Assembly: GCA_964388955.1 (NCBI GenBank)
Contig: CAYMCO010000011.1
Span: 58,589-122,588, forward strand
Direction: 5' to 3'
Length of the DNA: 64,000 nt
DNA from: CAYMCO01 sp964388955
GTDB taxonomy: Bacteria; Chloroflexota; Anaerolineae; Anaerolineales; E44-bin32
The notes beneath the pieces are model-generated. The model was not told where the DNA came from, made no database searches, and worked only from the letters and a program-made list of their open reading frames with translations. The position numbers and the translations under genes were made by a program. Of the stretch, positions 1 through 8,249 are shown piece by piece (position 1 is the stretch's first letter; every line of letters begins with the position of its first letter).

Positions 1-1
1 C

Positions 2-808
2 ACGGAACGCGCCCTAGAGACACTCTCGGCGGGTTCCACAGAGCAGGCACGGCGGCAGACCGAACAGAGTGGGACTGCCGTCGCGCTGCAAACTTCGGTG
101 GCGCAGGCGGAGGGGACCCTGGAGGCGCGTAGCGCCACAGAACAGGCCGGCGCCACGGCTGCCGCCGAGGCGGCGATGGACGCCACGGAGAGCGTGCGGT
201 CAACCCAGCAGGCCGTCGTGGGGGAGATCCCCGAGAGCACGGTGGGGTGGTCCGTGGTGCGGGCGGATGACTTCACGGCATCTACCAGCGACTGGTGGGA
301 GGGGACCGACGAGGATGAGTGGTTGAAGGAGACCCGCAGCGTTGTGGATGGCCTCTACCGCTGGTCCCTGTATGCGAAACAGCCGGTCTTCTATCGCGTC
401 TGGCCCTCTGGGGAGGAGTTCTCCGACTTCTACTCCGCAGTGGATGTTTGCAAGCAAGAGGGGTCGGGGACAACCTCCGCTGGCGTCATCTTCCGCAGTG
501 ACACCGCCGGGAACGCCTATGTTTTCATGATGCGAAACAGCGGTCGCTATGCGTTCTATGAACTGGTCAAGAACACGTGGAACACTCGTGTGGATTGGAC
601 TCGGGCCTCGGCGTTGACGCCGGGAGCCTGCAATCGCGTCGCAGTGCTGGCCCAAGGTGACCAATTCACCTTCTACGCCAACCATCAGCAAATCGATCAG
701 GTGACGGATGCCTCGCTGGACCAGGGCAACATCGGGTTGGGCATCGAGCTGATGGGTGGTGAATCGGCGCTCTGGGAGTTCGACAACTATGTGATCTTGG
801 CGCCGTAA
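2..808 (+). CDS. Secreted/extracellular concanavalin-like domain protein, 5' partial
   Basis: The reading frame is open from the first bases of the window, so the gene begins upstream; the GTG at 98 is only an internal codon. The visible N-terminal part is Ala/Thr/Glu/Gln-rich with repeated ATEQA-like steps, which reads as a linker or coiled segment. From about residue 70 of the visible part onward the sequence (YSAVDVCKQEGSG, GVIFRSD, NAYVFMMRNSGRYAFYEL, GNIGLGIE, WEFDNYVI) has the beta-strand pattern of the LamG/DUF1080 jelly-roll domains frequent in Chloroflexota surface proteins. The function is probably carbohydrate or ligand binding outside the cell; no catalytic motif is visible. Signal peptide and membrane anchor, if present, lie outside the window. 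Confidence 0.72.
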   Translation, partial: TERALETLSAGSTEQARRQTEQSGTAVALQTSVAQAEGTLEARSATEQAGATAAAEAAMDATESVRSTQQAVVGEIPESTVGWSVVRADDFTASTSDWWEGTDEDEWLKETRSVVDGLYRWSLYAKQPVFYRVWPSGEEFSDFYSAVDVCKQEGSGTTSAGVIFRSDTAGNAYVFMMRNSGRYAFYELVKNTWNTRVDWTRASALTPGACNRVAVLAQGDQFTFYANHQQIDQVTDASLDQGNIGLGIELMGGESALWEFDNYVILAP

Positions 809-916
809 ACTGGCAGGCCCTACGGCTGCGCCTCTGTTATGCTTTGCATATGCGAACGAAGCATGCAGGCAGAGCCGTAGACCTGCGGTCCAGACTCTCT
901 GATCCGGCAGAGACCG

Positions 917-1543
917 ATGCATGAACTGCGAGTCCTGATCCTGGCCGATGATCCCTTGACCAGCGCAGGGCTGGCGGCTTTGCTGGAGGAAGATCCGGAA
1001 TACATCGTCGTTGGGCAGCAGAAGACGGCGGACGATTGGGTGGAGCAGCAGGAAAGGCTCGATCCGGACCTCTTGATTTGGGATGTGGGTTGGGAGGCGG
1101 GAGAGGCTCTAGAAGAGGTGATCGGATTGATCTGGAGCCTCCCGCCCGTGCTCGCACTCGTGCCCGATCCCGGAGAGGCCGGCCGGCTCTGGGCAGGGGG
1201 TGTTCGGGGCGTTCTGCCGCGGACGGTGGACGTGGGCGCGCTGAGGGCCGCGCTGCGAGGGCTGGCGGAGGGTCTTGCGGTGTTCGACCCGGAGCTGCTT
1301 CCAAGCCTGGAGCCCCCAAAAGCGGAAGCGCCCGCGGGGTCCAGCTCGCCCCTGACCCCCCGGGAGACGGAAGTGCTCCGGTTGCTGGCGGACGGCTTGT
1401 CCAACCGTGGCATCGCCAACGAACTCCAGATCAGCGAACACACCGTCAAATTCCACGTCAATTCCATCATGAACAAGCTGAACGCTGAAAGCCGCACGGA
1501 AGCGGTCGTCAGCGGCATGCGCAGGGGCATCATCTCTCTCTAG
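917..1543 (+). CDS. LuxR/NarL-family response regulator with degenerate receiver
   Basis: This 208-aa protein has a receiver-like N-terminus (acidic pair D11-D12, candidate phospho-acceptor D56 in LIWDVG) and a classical C-terminal LuxR helix-turn-helix (LTPRETEVLRLLADG, then ISEHTVKFHVNSIMNKL). The Lys normally found after beta-5 of receivers appears to be replaced by Arg (GVLPRTVD), so phosphorylation-dependent switching may be altered. No histidine kinase gene is next to it. It is followed after about 100 bp by two HtrA-like proteases in the same direction, which makes a stress-response role plausible but unproven. The ATG at 917 is the first start in frame. Confidence 0.85.
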   Translation: MHELRVLILADDPLTSAGLAALLEEDPEYIVVGQQKTADDWVEQQERLDPDLLIWDVGWEAGEALEEVIGLIWSLPPVLALVPDPGEAGRLWAGGVRGVLPRTVDVGALRAALRGLAEGLAVFDPELLPSLEPPKAEAPAGSSSPLTPRETEVLRLLADGLSNRGIANELQISEHTVKFHVNSIMNKLNAESRTEAVVSGMRRGIISL

Positions 1544-1649
1544 ACCTCCCCATTCTTCCAGGCGCCTCCCTGGAAATTCTTCCGATGCGCCGGCGCCGAC
1601 AAGCGCCTATAACGGTGACAAGGTGAATGATGTTTGCATGGAGGATTGA

Positions 1650-2552
1650 ATGGGCGAAACGTTGAAACAATTCTCGGAGGCATTGGTGGAGACGGTGGAG
1701 CAGGCGTCAAGCGCTGTGCTGCGGGTCGAGGCGCGCAGGCGCTTGCCGGCGAGTGGCATCGCGTTTTCTGCTGATGGCGTCATCCTGACCGCCCACCACG
1801 TGGTGGAGAAGGAGCAGGAAATCACGATAGGTCTGCCGGATGGCGGCGAAGGGACCGCGGAACTGGTGGGCCGGGATCCACGCACCGATCTCGCGGTGAT
1901 CAAGGGGACCGGGTTGGCACTTGATGCCCCGGAATGGAGCCTCACGGATGAGCTTCGAGTTGGATCCCTGGTGCTCGCCTTGGGGTGGCCAGGCAAGACC
2001 ACGCGCGCCACAATCGGCGTCGTGAGCGCATTCGGCGATGCCTGGCGAACCCCAGCCGGCGGCCAAATCGACCACTACTTGCAGACCGATGTGGTCATGT
2101 ACCCCGGGTTCTCCGGCGGCCCTTTGGTTGATGCACAGGGGAAGGTGGCTGGCATGAACACCTCGGCGCTGGTGCGGGGAGTGAGCATCACGGTGCCCAT
2201 ATCCACCGCCAAGCTGGTGGCAGCAGCTATTCTTCAGTATGGGCGAGTGCGGCGCGGTTTCCTGGGGGTCAGTGCCCAGGGCGTGCCCCTCCCGGAATCC
2301 GTGGCGGAACGGATTGGCCAGGAGACAGGCTTGCTGGTGGTCTCCGTGGAGCCCGGGAGCGCGGCGGATCAGGGCGGGATGATGCTCGGCGATACTGTCC
2401 TGCGCTTCGCAGGTTCCCCGATGCGGCGGGTGGACGATCTACTGGCGGCCCTAACCGGGGACCGGATCGGGCAGCCGACCGAGATCCAGGTCCTGCGCGG
2501 TGGGGAGATCAAAGCCCTTTCAGTCGTCGTCGGTGAAAAGAAAGCGGGATAG
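1650..2552 (+). CDS. HtrA-like serine protease with PDZ domain, cytoplasmic form
   Basis: This is a 300-aa trypsin-like (S1C/DegP family) protease. The catalytic triad is visible as H50 (TAHHVVEK), D80 (RTDLAVIK) and S155 (GFSGGPLV). A PDZ domain occupies roughly residues 200-295 (GLLVVSVEPGSAADQGGMM, GDTVLRFAG). There is no signal peptide or transmembrane segment, unlike most DegP/DegS proteins, so it may act in the cytoplasm. The start ATG is preceded by GGAGG with good spacing. The gene ends 14 bp before a second, PDZ-less protease of the same family, suggesting co-transcription and possibly joint function. Confidence 0.88.
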   Translation: MGETLKQFSEALVETVEQASSAVLRVEARRRLPASGIAFSADGVILTAHHVVEKEQEITIGLPDGGEGTAELVGRDPRTDLAVIKGTGLALDAPEWSLTDELRVGSLVLALGWPGKTTRATIGVVSAFGDAWRTPAGGQIDHYLQTDVVMYPGFSGGPLVDAQGKVAGMNTSALVRGVSITVPISTAKLVAAAILQYGRVRRGFLGVSAQGVPLPESVAERIGQETGLLVVSVEPGSAADQGGMMLGDTVLRFAGSPMRRVDDLLAALTGDRIGQPTEIQVLRGGEIKALSVVVGEKKAG

Positions 2553-2566
2553 GGACGAGGACGCTC

Positions 2567-3160
2567 ATGAACGGCATATTGGCGCAGCTCAGCCAGGACA
2601 TGGCAGATGTCGTTCGCGCCGTTGGGCATGGTTTGGTGCGGGTCGAGAATGGGCGGTTGGGCTACGGGGCCGGTGTGATCTGGGAGGCGGAGGGCCTTAT
2701 CCTGACCAACGCCCATGTCATCCGGCGTGAGGATCCCATGGTGGAACTGCCAGGCGGCGACCAGGTGCGGGCGCGGGTGGCCGCGCTCGATCGCGGATTG
2801 GATCTGGCCCTGCTGCGCGTAGAGAAGAAAGGCCTTCAGCCCCTGCCGCGCGGCGATTCCAGGGCCTTGCGGACGGGAGATTGGGTCGCGGCCGCTGGCC
2901 ACCCTTGGGGTGTGCAAGGTGGGGTGACCTGCGGCACGGTGATCGGAATCGGCCGGGGGTGGGAGGAGATGCCCCGCGACCGCCGCGAACTGATCTTGGT
3001 CAGCTTACATCTGCGCCCCGGGCACTCGGGCGGTCCGCTGATGGACGCCGGCGGAAATCTGGTCGGCATCAACACCCTGGCCGCCGGGCCGGACGTCGGG
3101 GTGGCGGTGCCGGTGCACGTGGCCGAGGCCTTCGCCGCCAAACAGGCGGCCCGGATCTGA
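2567..3160 (+). CDS. Trypsin-like serine protease without PDZ
   Basis: This 197-aa member of the HtrA/S1C protease fold has an apparently intact triad: H50 (TNAHVIRR), D79 (GLDLALLRV) and S154 (PGHSGGPLMD). It lacks both a signal peptide and any PDZ domain, so it is essentially the bare protease domain. It starts 14 bp after the upstream PDZ-containing paralogue and is probably translated from the same mRNA. Sequence similarity between the two is moderate, so the duplication is old. Substrate unknown. Confidence 0.85.
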   Translation: MNGILAQLSQDMADVVRAVGHGLVRVENGRLGYGAGVIWEAEGLILTNAHVIRREDPMVELPGGDQVRARVAALDRGLDLALLRVEKKGLQPLPRGDSRALRTGDWVAAAGHPWGVQGGVTCGTVIGIGRGWEEMPRDRRELILVSLHLRPGHSGGPLMDAGGNLVGINTLAAGPDVGVAVPVHVAEAFAAKQAARI

Positions 3161-3383
3161 GGCTGGCTGCCGCCCGGGCCACCTCCCGAAATGGGATCGG
3201 TGTATCATTCCCGAGCGCCGGCGGCCGGCCGGAGGCTGGGGGAAGGGGGGCGGCTTGGGAGAAGATCCGCCGGGGTGCCGGGGTGCCTCCGGGGCGAGGA
3301 TTGGCAGCGCGCAATTGCACACCATCCCGTTGAATTGCACACACCTGTTCTCCGTCGATATCTCGCTTGGATGAAGGTTCGAA

Positions 3384-4073
3384 ATGCGGCTGAATAGCGA
3401 CCTGGAACACAACTGGGATCTCGAGCCCTCCGAAGCGATCGGCCTGCAGGAACGTCTGCGGGAAGGGCTGATCCTGGGCTGCGGAGAGGGGCGGGTCTCT
3501 TCAGTGGCCGGGGTGGACGTGCACTTCGAAGGCCAAGGCGCGACGGCCGCGATTGTCGTGATGGGCTTCCCGGGCCTGGAACCGATTGAGGCGATGAGAG
3601 GTGAGGCGAAGCTGACCTTTCCCTATATCCCCGGCTTGCTGTCCTTCCGGGAGGGGCCAGCGATCTTGGAAGCCTGGAGGCAACTGAAGACCGACCCCGA
3701 CCTGCTCATGTTCGATGCGCAGGGCATCGCCCATCCACGCCGCTTTGGTCTGGCGGCTCATCTGGGGTTGCTGCTCGATCACCCCAGCATCGGAGTGGCG
3801 AAATCCAGACTCTACGGGCGGCACGAGACACCCGGTCCACACCGGGGCGATCGTGCAACATTGTGGGACGAGGCGGACGAGGATGAGATGATCGGCATGG
3901 TCCTGCGCACGCAAGACGGTGTCAGGCCGCTGTATATCTCCCCCGGCCATCGCATGGATGTGGCCCAGGCGGTGGAATTCGTCCTTCGATGCTGCACCCA
4001 CTACCGCCTGCCTGAGCCGACGCGATGGGCCCACCAGGTGGCGGGAGGCGCCTCTTTCCCCCTTTCTGCCTAG
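3384..4073 (+). CDS. nfi: Endonuclease V (deoxyinosine 3'-endonuclease)
   Basis: At 229 aa it has the usual length for endonuclease V, which cleaves DNA (and in some lineages RNA) one phosphodiester 3' to inosine during repair of deaminated adenine. The metal-binding carboxylates are recognisable as D45 (AGVDVHF), E90 (FREGPAILEA) and D111 (MFDAQGIAHPR); the invariant GIAHPR motif and the damaged-base wedge region around PYIPGLLSFRE are present. It begins after an intergenic region of about 220 bp and seems to be a single-gene unit. Confidence 0.95.
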   Translation: MRLNSDLEHNWDLEPSEAIGLQERLREGLILGCGEGRVSSVAGVDVHFEGQGATAAIVVMGFPGLEPIEAMRGEAKLTFPYIPGLLSFREGPAILEAWRQLKTDPDLLMFDAQGIAHPRRFGLAAHLGLLLDHPSIGVAKSRLYGRHETPGPHRGDRATLWDEADEDEMIGMVLRTQDGVRPLYISPGHRMDVAQAVEFVLRCCTHYRLPEPTRWAHQVAGGASFPLSA

Positions 4074-4388
4074 TGCTCCAGGCGCAGATGCCGACCAACG
4101 AGAAAACCGTCTTCACGTTGGAACGCCGGAACGTTGTCACGTTCAAACATGAGAACGTTCAAACGTGCAATCCGTAACCTCCTAAGACCAAATCTCCCCC
4201 ACTTTCATCCCGCCTGTGCCGCCCAGTCGGCGGGAAGTAGACCGAGCGTAGCGAGGGCCGTATTGAAAGGCCCCTGCCCCTTGCTCGCGTTGACGCTTGG
4301 CCTTCGGGGGGGATTGCGGCTACTATTAGGCGCTGACGGCGGGCGTATGCCCCCGATCCGAATCGGGAAGACGGAGGGAGGATTCAAG
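4074..4388. repeat. Intergenic region with degenerate ACGTTC word cluster
   Basis: Between endonuclease V and the VIT1-type transporter, bases 4113-4170 contain five or six imperfect copies of an ACGTT/AACGTTCAA word (for example AACGTTGTCACGTTCAAAC, then GAACGTTCAAACGTG). An open frame runs through it into the downstream gene from an ATG at 4134, but that extension looks non-coding. This is one of several word clusters in the window. Confidence 0.6.
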
Positions 4389-5204
4389 ATGGGTCTGATG
4401 AAGCGCCTGGATGATGCCCGGCGGGGCTACAAAGAGCAGGATCGCGCGCTTTCGGCCGCAGCCCATGATCCAGGGCGCATCTCGTCGGCCTACCGGGGTG
4501 CAGCCGAAGAGCACGCTGGAGGCGCTTCACAATACATCGGCGAGCTTGTGTACGGAGGCATCGATGGGATCGTCACCACATTCGCGGTGGTGAGCGGAGT
4601 GGCTGGGGCGAAGCTGGGTGTGGGCGTGGTGCTGATCATGGGCCTGGCCAACCTGCTGGCGGATGGCTTCTCTATGGCGACCGGCGCCTATCTGTCTTCC
4701 AAGAGCGAGCAAGAGCTGTATACAAAGGAGCGCGAGCGGGAACTCTGGGAGATGGAGCACCTGCCCGAGGGCGAGCGCCGGGAGCATTTCGAGATCTTTC
4801 TGCAGCGGGGATATTCCGAAGACGAAGCGCAAAAGCTGGTGGAGATCATCAGCGCCGATAAGGAGCGTTGGGTGCATGCCATGATGGTGGATGAATTGGG
4901 AATGTTGAAGGATGAGCGCAACCCGCTGCTGAACGGCGCGGCGACCCTGGGGGCGTTCATTGTGGCGGGTTCCGTGCCCTTGATGGTTTACCTGCTCGGG
5001 CTTGCCTTCCCGGTGCCCTATCCGGCAACCTTTCCGATCTCCACTGCGCTTTCGGGGCTGGCACTCTTTGGCTTGGGCGCGGCACGGGTGCTGGTGACGC
5101 ACCAGCACCCGCTCAAGAGCGGGACGGAGATGCTGCTGGTAGGGGGGCTGGCATCCCTGGTGTCCTACATCGTGGGCGTCATGCTGCAGGGTTTGAATGT
5201 CTGA
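4389..5204 (+). CDS. VIT1/CCC1 family iron/manganese transporter
   Basis: A 271-aa integral membrane protein of the VIT1/CCC1 family, which moves Fe2+ or Mn2+ out of the cytoplasm in exchange for protons. The first membrane helices contain the signature ELVYGGIDGIVTTFAVVSG and ANLLADGFSMATGAYLS; an acidic/charged cytosolic insert follows (ERERELWEMEHLPEGERR), then three more helices to the C-terminus. I chose the ATG at 4389 because GGAGG lies 6-8 nt upstream and family proteins begin shortly before the GG-x-x-QYIGE segment; the longer frame from 4134 runs through repeat DNA. Expressed alone as far as can be seen. Confidence 0.9.
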   Translation: MGLMKRLDDARRGYKEQDRALSAAAHDPGRISSAYRGAAEEHAGGASQYIGELVYGGIDGIVTTFAVVSGVAGAKLGVGVVLIMGLANLLADGFSMATGAYLSSKSEQELYTKERERELWEMEHLPEGERREHFEIFLQRGYSEDEAQKLVEIISADKERWVHAMMVDELGMLKDERNPLLNGAATLGAFIVAGSVPLMVYLLGLAFPVPYPATFPISTALSGLALFGLGAARVLVTHQHPLKSGTEMLLVGGLASLVSYIVGVMLQGLNV

Positions 5205-5429
5205 GGGGGAAGGCCGGAGAGAGGCCCTCCCGGCAGTAACGCCTGCCTAGCGCGGGGGAACGGCTGACTTCGGAGGTGAGATGTGCGGACGGAAGGAGCC
5301 CCCGGCCGGTGAAGGTCAGCAAGCACGCTGCTGTTCGCTCGACAAGACCGCGGGCATGTCCGCCAGGAGTGGGCTTGGCCCGAGGATCTCTGCCGGCCGC
5401 CCGATATGGCATCCTGGCGGGACGGCCCG

Positions 5430-6353
5430 CTAACCCCAGGCCTGCGGGTGACCGTCGCTCACGAGATCCATGTCCGCCGCCTTGGCGTTGGCCTCTACCT
5501 GCGCCACTGTCTTGCAGCCCGGGATGACGCAGGAGACGGCGGGATGCTGCAGGCACCACGCCAGGGACCATGGCGCCATCTCCATACCATCTGGGACCTC
5601 ATCCCTCCGGATCGCTTGGGCCTGCTCCAGCCGACGTTGGATCTTCTTCTCATCAATCGTCGACCGGTGGTCATGTGGCTGTGTGAACTGGTCCCCCGGC
5701 CGGTACTTGCCGCTCAGGATGCCGCTCGCCAGCGGCACGCGGCTCAGCACGCCGAGGTCCTGCGCCTGGCAGGAGGGAAACACTTCCGCTTCCGGCTCCC
5801 GATCGAGGCGATTATAGATGACCTGGATTGCCGTGACGCCGAATTGTGTGGCTTTGGCGGTCTGGAAGCGGTTGTCATTGGGGCTGATGGAGATTCCCAG
5901 GTGGCGGATCTTGCCCGCCTCCACCTGGCGGTTGAGCATTTCCCACAGGGCCGGCTGGTCGAATTCATCGTTCCCGGCAGAGTGGCACTGGTAGATGTCG
6001 ACATGGTCTGTGTTCAGCGCCCGAAGTGAATCGTTCAGCTGCTTGATGACTTCTTCGGGGGAGAACAGGCTCGTTCGATCCATGAATGCGTTGAACTTGT
6101 GCCCGAACTTTGTGGCGATGACCCAAGAATCTCTCACGCCTCGGATCACGTTGCCGATCAGCCGTTCGGAGTAGTGGTCCCCATAGCATTCGGCTGTGTC
6201 GATCAAGTTGATTCCGAGGTCAGCAGCCCGGCCCAAGATCCGATCCGCATCCCCCTGCGAGAATATCCTCCCCCACTCGCCCCCGAACTGCCATGTGCCA
6301 ATTCCTACCACGGAGACGCGCAGTTCTGTCTTCCCCAAACGTCGGTATTTCAT
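5430..6353 (-). CDS. Aldo/keto reductase
   Basis: A 307-aa TIM-barrel NAD(P)H-dependent oxidoreductase of the aldo/keto reductase superfamily. The catalytic tetrad is visible as D52, Y57 (DTAECYG), K82 (ATKFGHKF) and H124 (YQCHSAG). The family signature GIGTWQFGGEWG near residue 18 and the C-terminal nucleotide-binding CVIPGCKTVAQVE are present. The start at 6353 (MKYRRLGKTE) has AAGGAG eight bases upstream; the frame is open 24 codons further but without a ribosome site. Physiological substrate cannot be inferred. A TATAAT box on the minus strand at 6457-6462 may be its promoter. Confidence 0.93.
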   Translation of the reverse strand: MKYRRLGKTELRVSVVGIGTWQFGGEWGRIFSQGDADRILGRAADLGINLIDTAECYGDHYSERLIGNVIRGVRDSWVIATKFGHKFNAFMDRTSLFSPEEVIKQLNDSLRALNTDHVDIYQCHSAGNDEFDQPALWEMLNRQVEAGKIRHLGISISPNDNRFQTAKATQFGVTAIQVIYNRLDREPEAEVFPSCQAQDLGVLSRVPLASGILSGKYRPGDQFTQPHDHRSTIDEKKIQRRLEQAQAIRRDEVPDGMEMAPWSLAWCLQHPAVSCVIPGCKTVAQVEANAKAADMDLVSDGHPQAWG

Positions 6354-6707
6354 GTGGAAATCTCCTTCGTGATTGAGGGCTGAAGAGGGCCGGATGGGCT
6401 GCTGCGCGGCATCAATTGGGGCCAAGAGGCTTGGCTCCTCGAGGCGTAGATGTGTGATTATATCTCGCCATGGCAGAGGTGGATGTTACGCTCTTCCCAA
6501 GGCGCCAAATGGCCGTGAAAGTGCGCAGCTCTAGATGCAATCGGATGGGCGGACGGTGTCTGATATCCAGCCTCCGGAAGAGTTCGTCAGCATGGTCCGA
6601 AGAGCGGAGTGCTACGTTGAGAGATACCGTGGTCGCGTTCGCACGCGCGTAGAGACGTTGCTTGCGAGGTCTCTACGGTTCGACGTGGAAGCGATTGTGC
6701 CCTTCAT
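6354..6707. other. Intergenic region with a GTAGAGAC hairpin
   Basis: No convincing gene. A perfect 8-bp inverted repeat, GTAGAGAC ... GTCTCTAC, spans 6649-6676 just beyond the stop of the minus-strand lipoprotein gene. It has no T-tract, so it is not a typical terminator. Its sequence resembles short mobile palindromes dispersed in many bacterial genomes. Confidence 0.5.
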
Positions 6708-8024
6708 CTACTCCGTGCTGGTAAAGGTCGCCATGATCTGGTGGATGAGCGGCCTGCCTTTCATCTCGTAGTCGGTGTAGGTGGCGTCGACGCGCGGCCG
6801 GCTGCCGTAGGCGAGGCGGGTGCCATTCGGCAGCGCCAGGGACATCAACTCGCCATGCTCTTCCAGGTTGTCTCCTTCACCGATGAACTCCACCCCGTTC
6901 GCCTGGTAGGCGGCGGAGCCGATGGTTACCTCCTCGCTCTTCTCCACGATTTCAAATGCGCCCAGGCCCGTCGGGCCGCAGGGTGTGAAGCGCCTGCCCT
7001 CATTCACGGGCGCCGATATATAGAGGTAAGCGAGGTCCGTCTCCACACCGACGCAGATATTTGGCCCGTAGGTTGCCTGCAGCGAGGCGATGTATTCATC
7101 GGGCGTCATGCCCTCCGGCAGGTCCGCGGTGCGGAAGCTCTCCACACCGTGCTCGGATATGCTTGCGCTGGGCGGGTAGCGGAATTGATACATGTAGTTG
7201 TCGTTGACATACACCATCCAGCCATCATCCGGTGGCTCCCATCGGGGCGCTGGGGCTAGCTCGGCGGTGGGCGCCTCCACGAGCTGGTAGCGCTCGACCT
7301 GGATCTGGGTGCCGTTCCAATCCATGCTCGCTCCGATGATGATCTGGCCCCAAACCCGGATCGCCTGGCCGGAATTCCGCAGTTCTGCCAGCTCCCGCGC
7401 GGTGGTCTCATCTTTTGCCCAAAGGCCGTACTGGATGTGGAATGGGCCGCTCAGGGCGAAGAAATCATCGCCACCGGAACTCGGCTCCGGCGGGCCACTA
7501 TAGATGGCTCCCTCCCACCCTTCGACGGGCTGGGGCTCGAAAACCGGCCCGGCCCCATCTCGTCGCAAGTAGCCCACACTGAGAAGACAACTCTCGAATT
7601 TCCCCGCTTCGCAGGACACAGTTCCCCAAAAGTGGGCGTTTTGGCCCAGTGCTTGGGCATCCTTCAGCTCTTCGATCTGGGACCGCACTGCGGGATCGCT
7701 GGCTTCCAGGTTGATCTCGCCGACATCGAAGGGCAGGACCAGGGCGCCCAACGCCTCGGTGGTTTCGGCCAGACTGACCACATGTCCATACCAGGCGATG
7801 GCCTCCATTCCCGCCGAGGGATCCTCTTTCCCAGGCCCCACAGATGGTGGACCGGCGGTCGCTGATCTCTGGCTGGCTTCGTCGATCCGGCCCTGATCCC
7901 CTGGGGCGGCACCCGAGGTCTGAGTCGACTCGAAGCCGACCTGAACCGCGCCGCAGGCGGCTGTGATCAACATTATGGCCACCGCGAGGCCGAATCTCCC
8001 GATGTGTATGCGCTGTATGGACAT
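6708..8024 (-). CDS. Hypothetical lipoprotein
   Basis: This 438-aa protein begins with a lipoprotein signal peptide (hydrophobic stretch FGLAVAIMLI followed by TAAC lipobox), so it should be anchored outside the membrane. The mature part starts with a low-complexity Ser/Gly/Pro/Ala segment, then a region with repeated mention of Trp/Gly motifs (FWGTVSC, RVWGQIIIGAS) that may be OB-like, and a C-terminal domain starting NDNYMYQFRYPPSASI, a motif recurring in Chloroflexota lipoproteins. The ATG at 8024 fits the AGGGAGA ribosome site better than the one at 8030. No enzymatic motif is recognised. Confidence 0.7.
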   Translation of the reverse strand: MSIQRIHIGRFGLAVAIMLITAACGAVQVGFESTQTSGAAPGDQGRIDEASQRSATAGPPSVGPGKEDPSAGMEAIAWYGHVVSLAETTEALGALVLPFDVGEINLEASDPAVRSQIEELKDAQALGQNAHFWGTVSCEAGKFESCLLSVGYLRRDGAGPVFEPQPVEGWEGAIYSGPPEPSSGGDDFFALSGPFHIQYGLWAKDETTARELAELRNSGQAIRVWGQIIIGASMDWNGTQIQVERYQLVEAPTAELAPAPRWEPPDDGWMVYVNDNYMYQFRYPPSASISEHGVESFRTADLPEGMTPDEYIASLQATYGPNICVGVETDLAYLYISAPVNEGRRFTPCGPTGLGAFEIVEKSEEVTIGSAAYQANGVEFIGEGDNLEEHGELMSLALPNGTRLAYGSRPRVDATYTDYEMKGRPLIHQIMATFTSTE

Positions 8025-8249
8025 GCTCATTCTCCCTGTATTCTCGATTTCAGGCCGGGGTGAGCCCCGCCCGATCGGCGTCGTACACATACAGCTTCGC
8101 GCGGGTGGGTTTCCAGGCCATGTCAGGGATGTAATGATTCGACAATGTCATGTTACCGAATTGTGACGGATTTCACCAGACGAGGCAGGAACCGGGGCAG
8201 GCCCTTTCTCGCATGCCGCGCCTCTCGCATTTCGACGTGCAGAAGGCTG

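Noticed and set aside
807..917. Inverted repeat CTACGGCT ... AGCCGTAG upstream of the LuxR gene
   Set aside because: Arms of 8 bp are separated by more than 40 bp and no operator or terminator features accompany them.
4134..4388. N-terminal extension of the VIT1-type transporter from ATG 4134
   Set aside because: It crosses the ACGTTC word cluster, adds 85 residues unknown in the family, and a good ribosome site exists at 4389.
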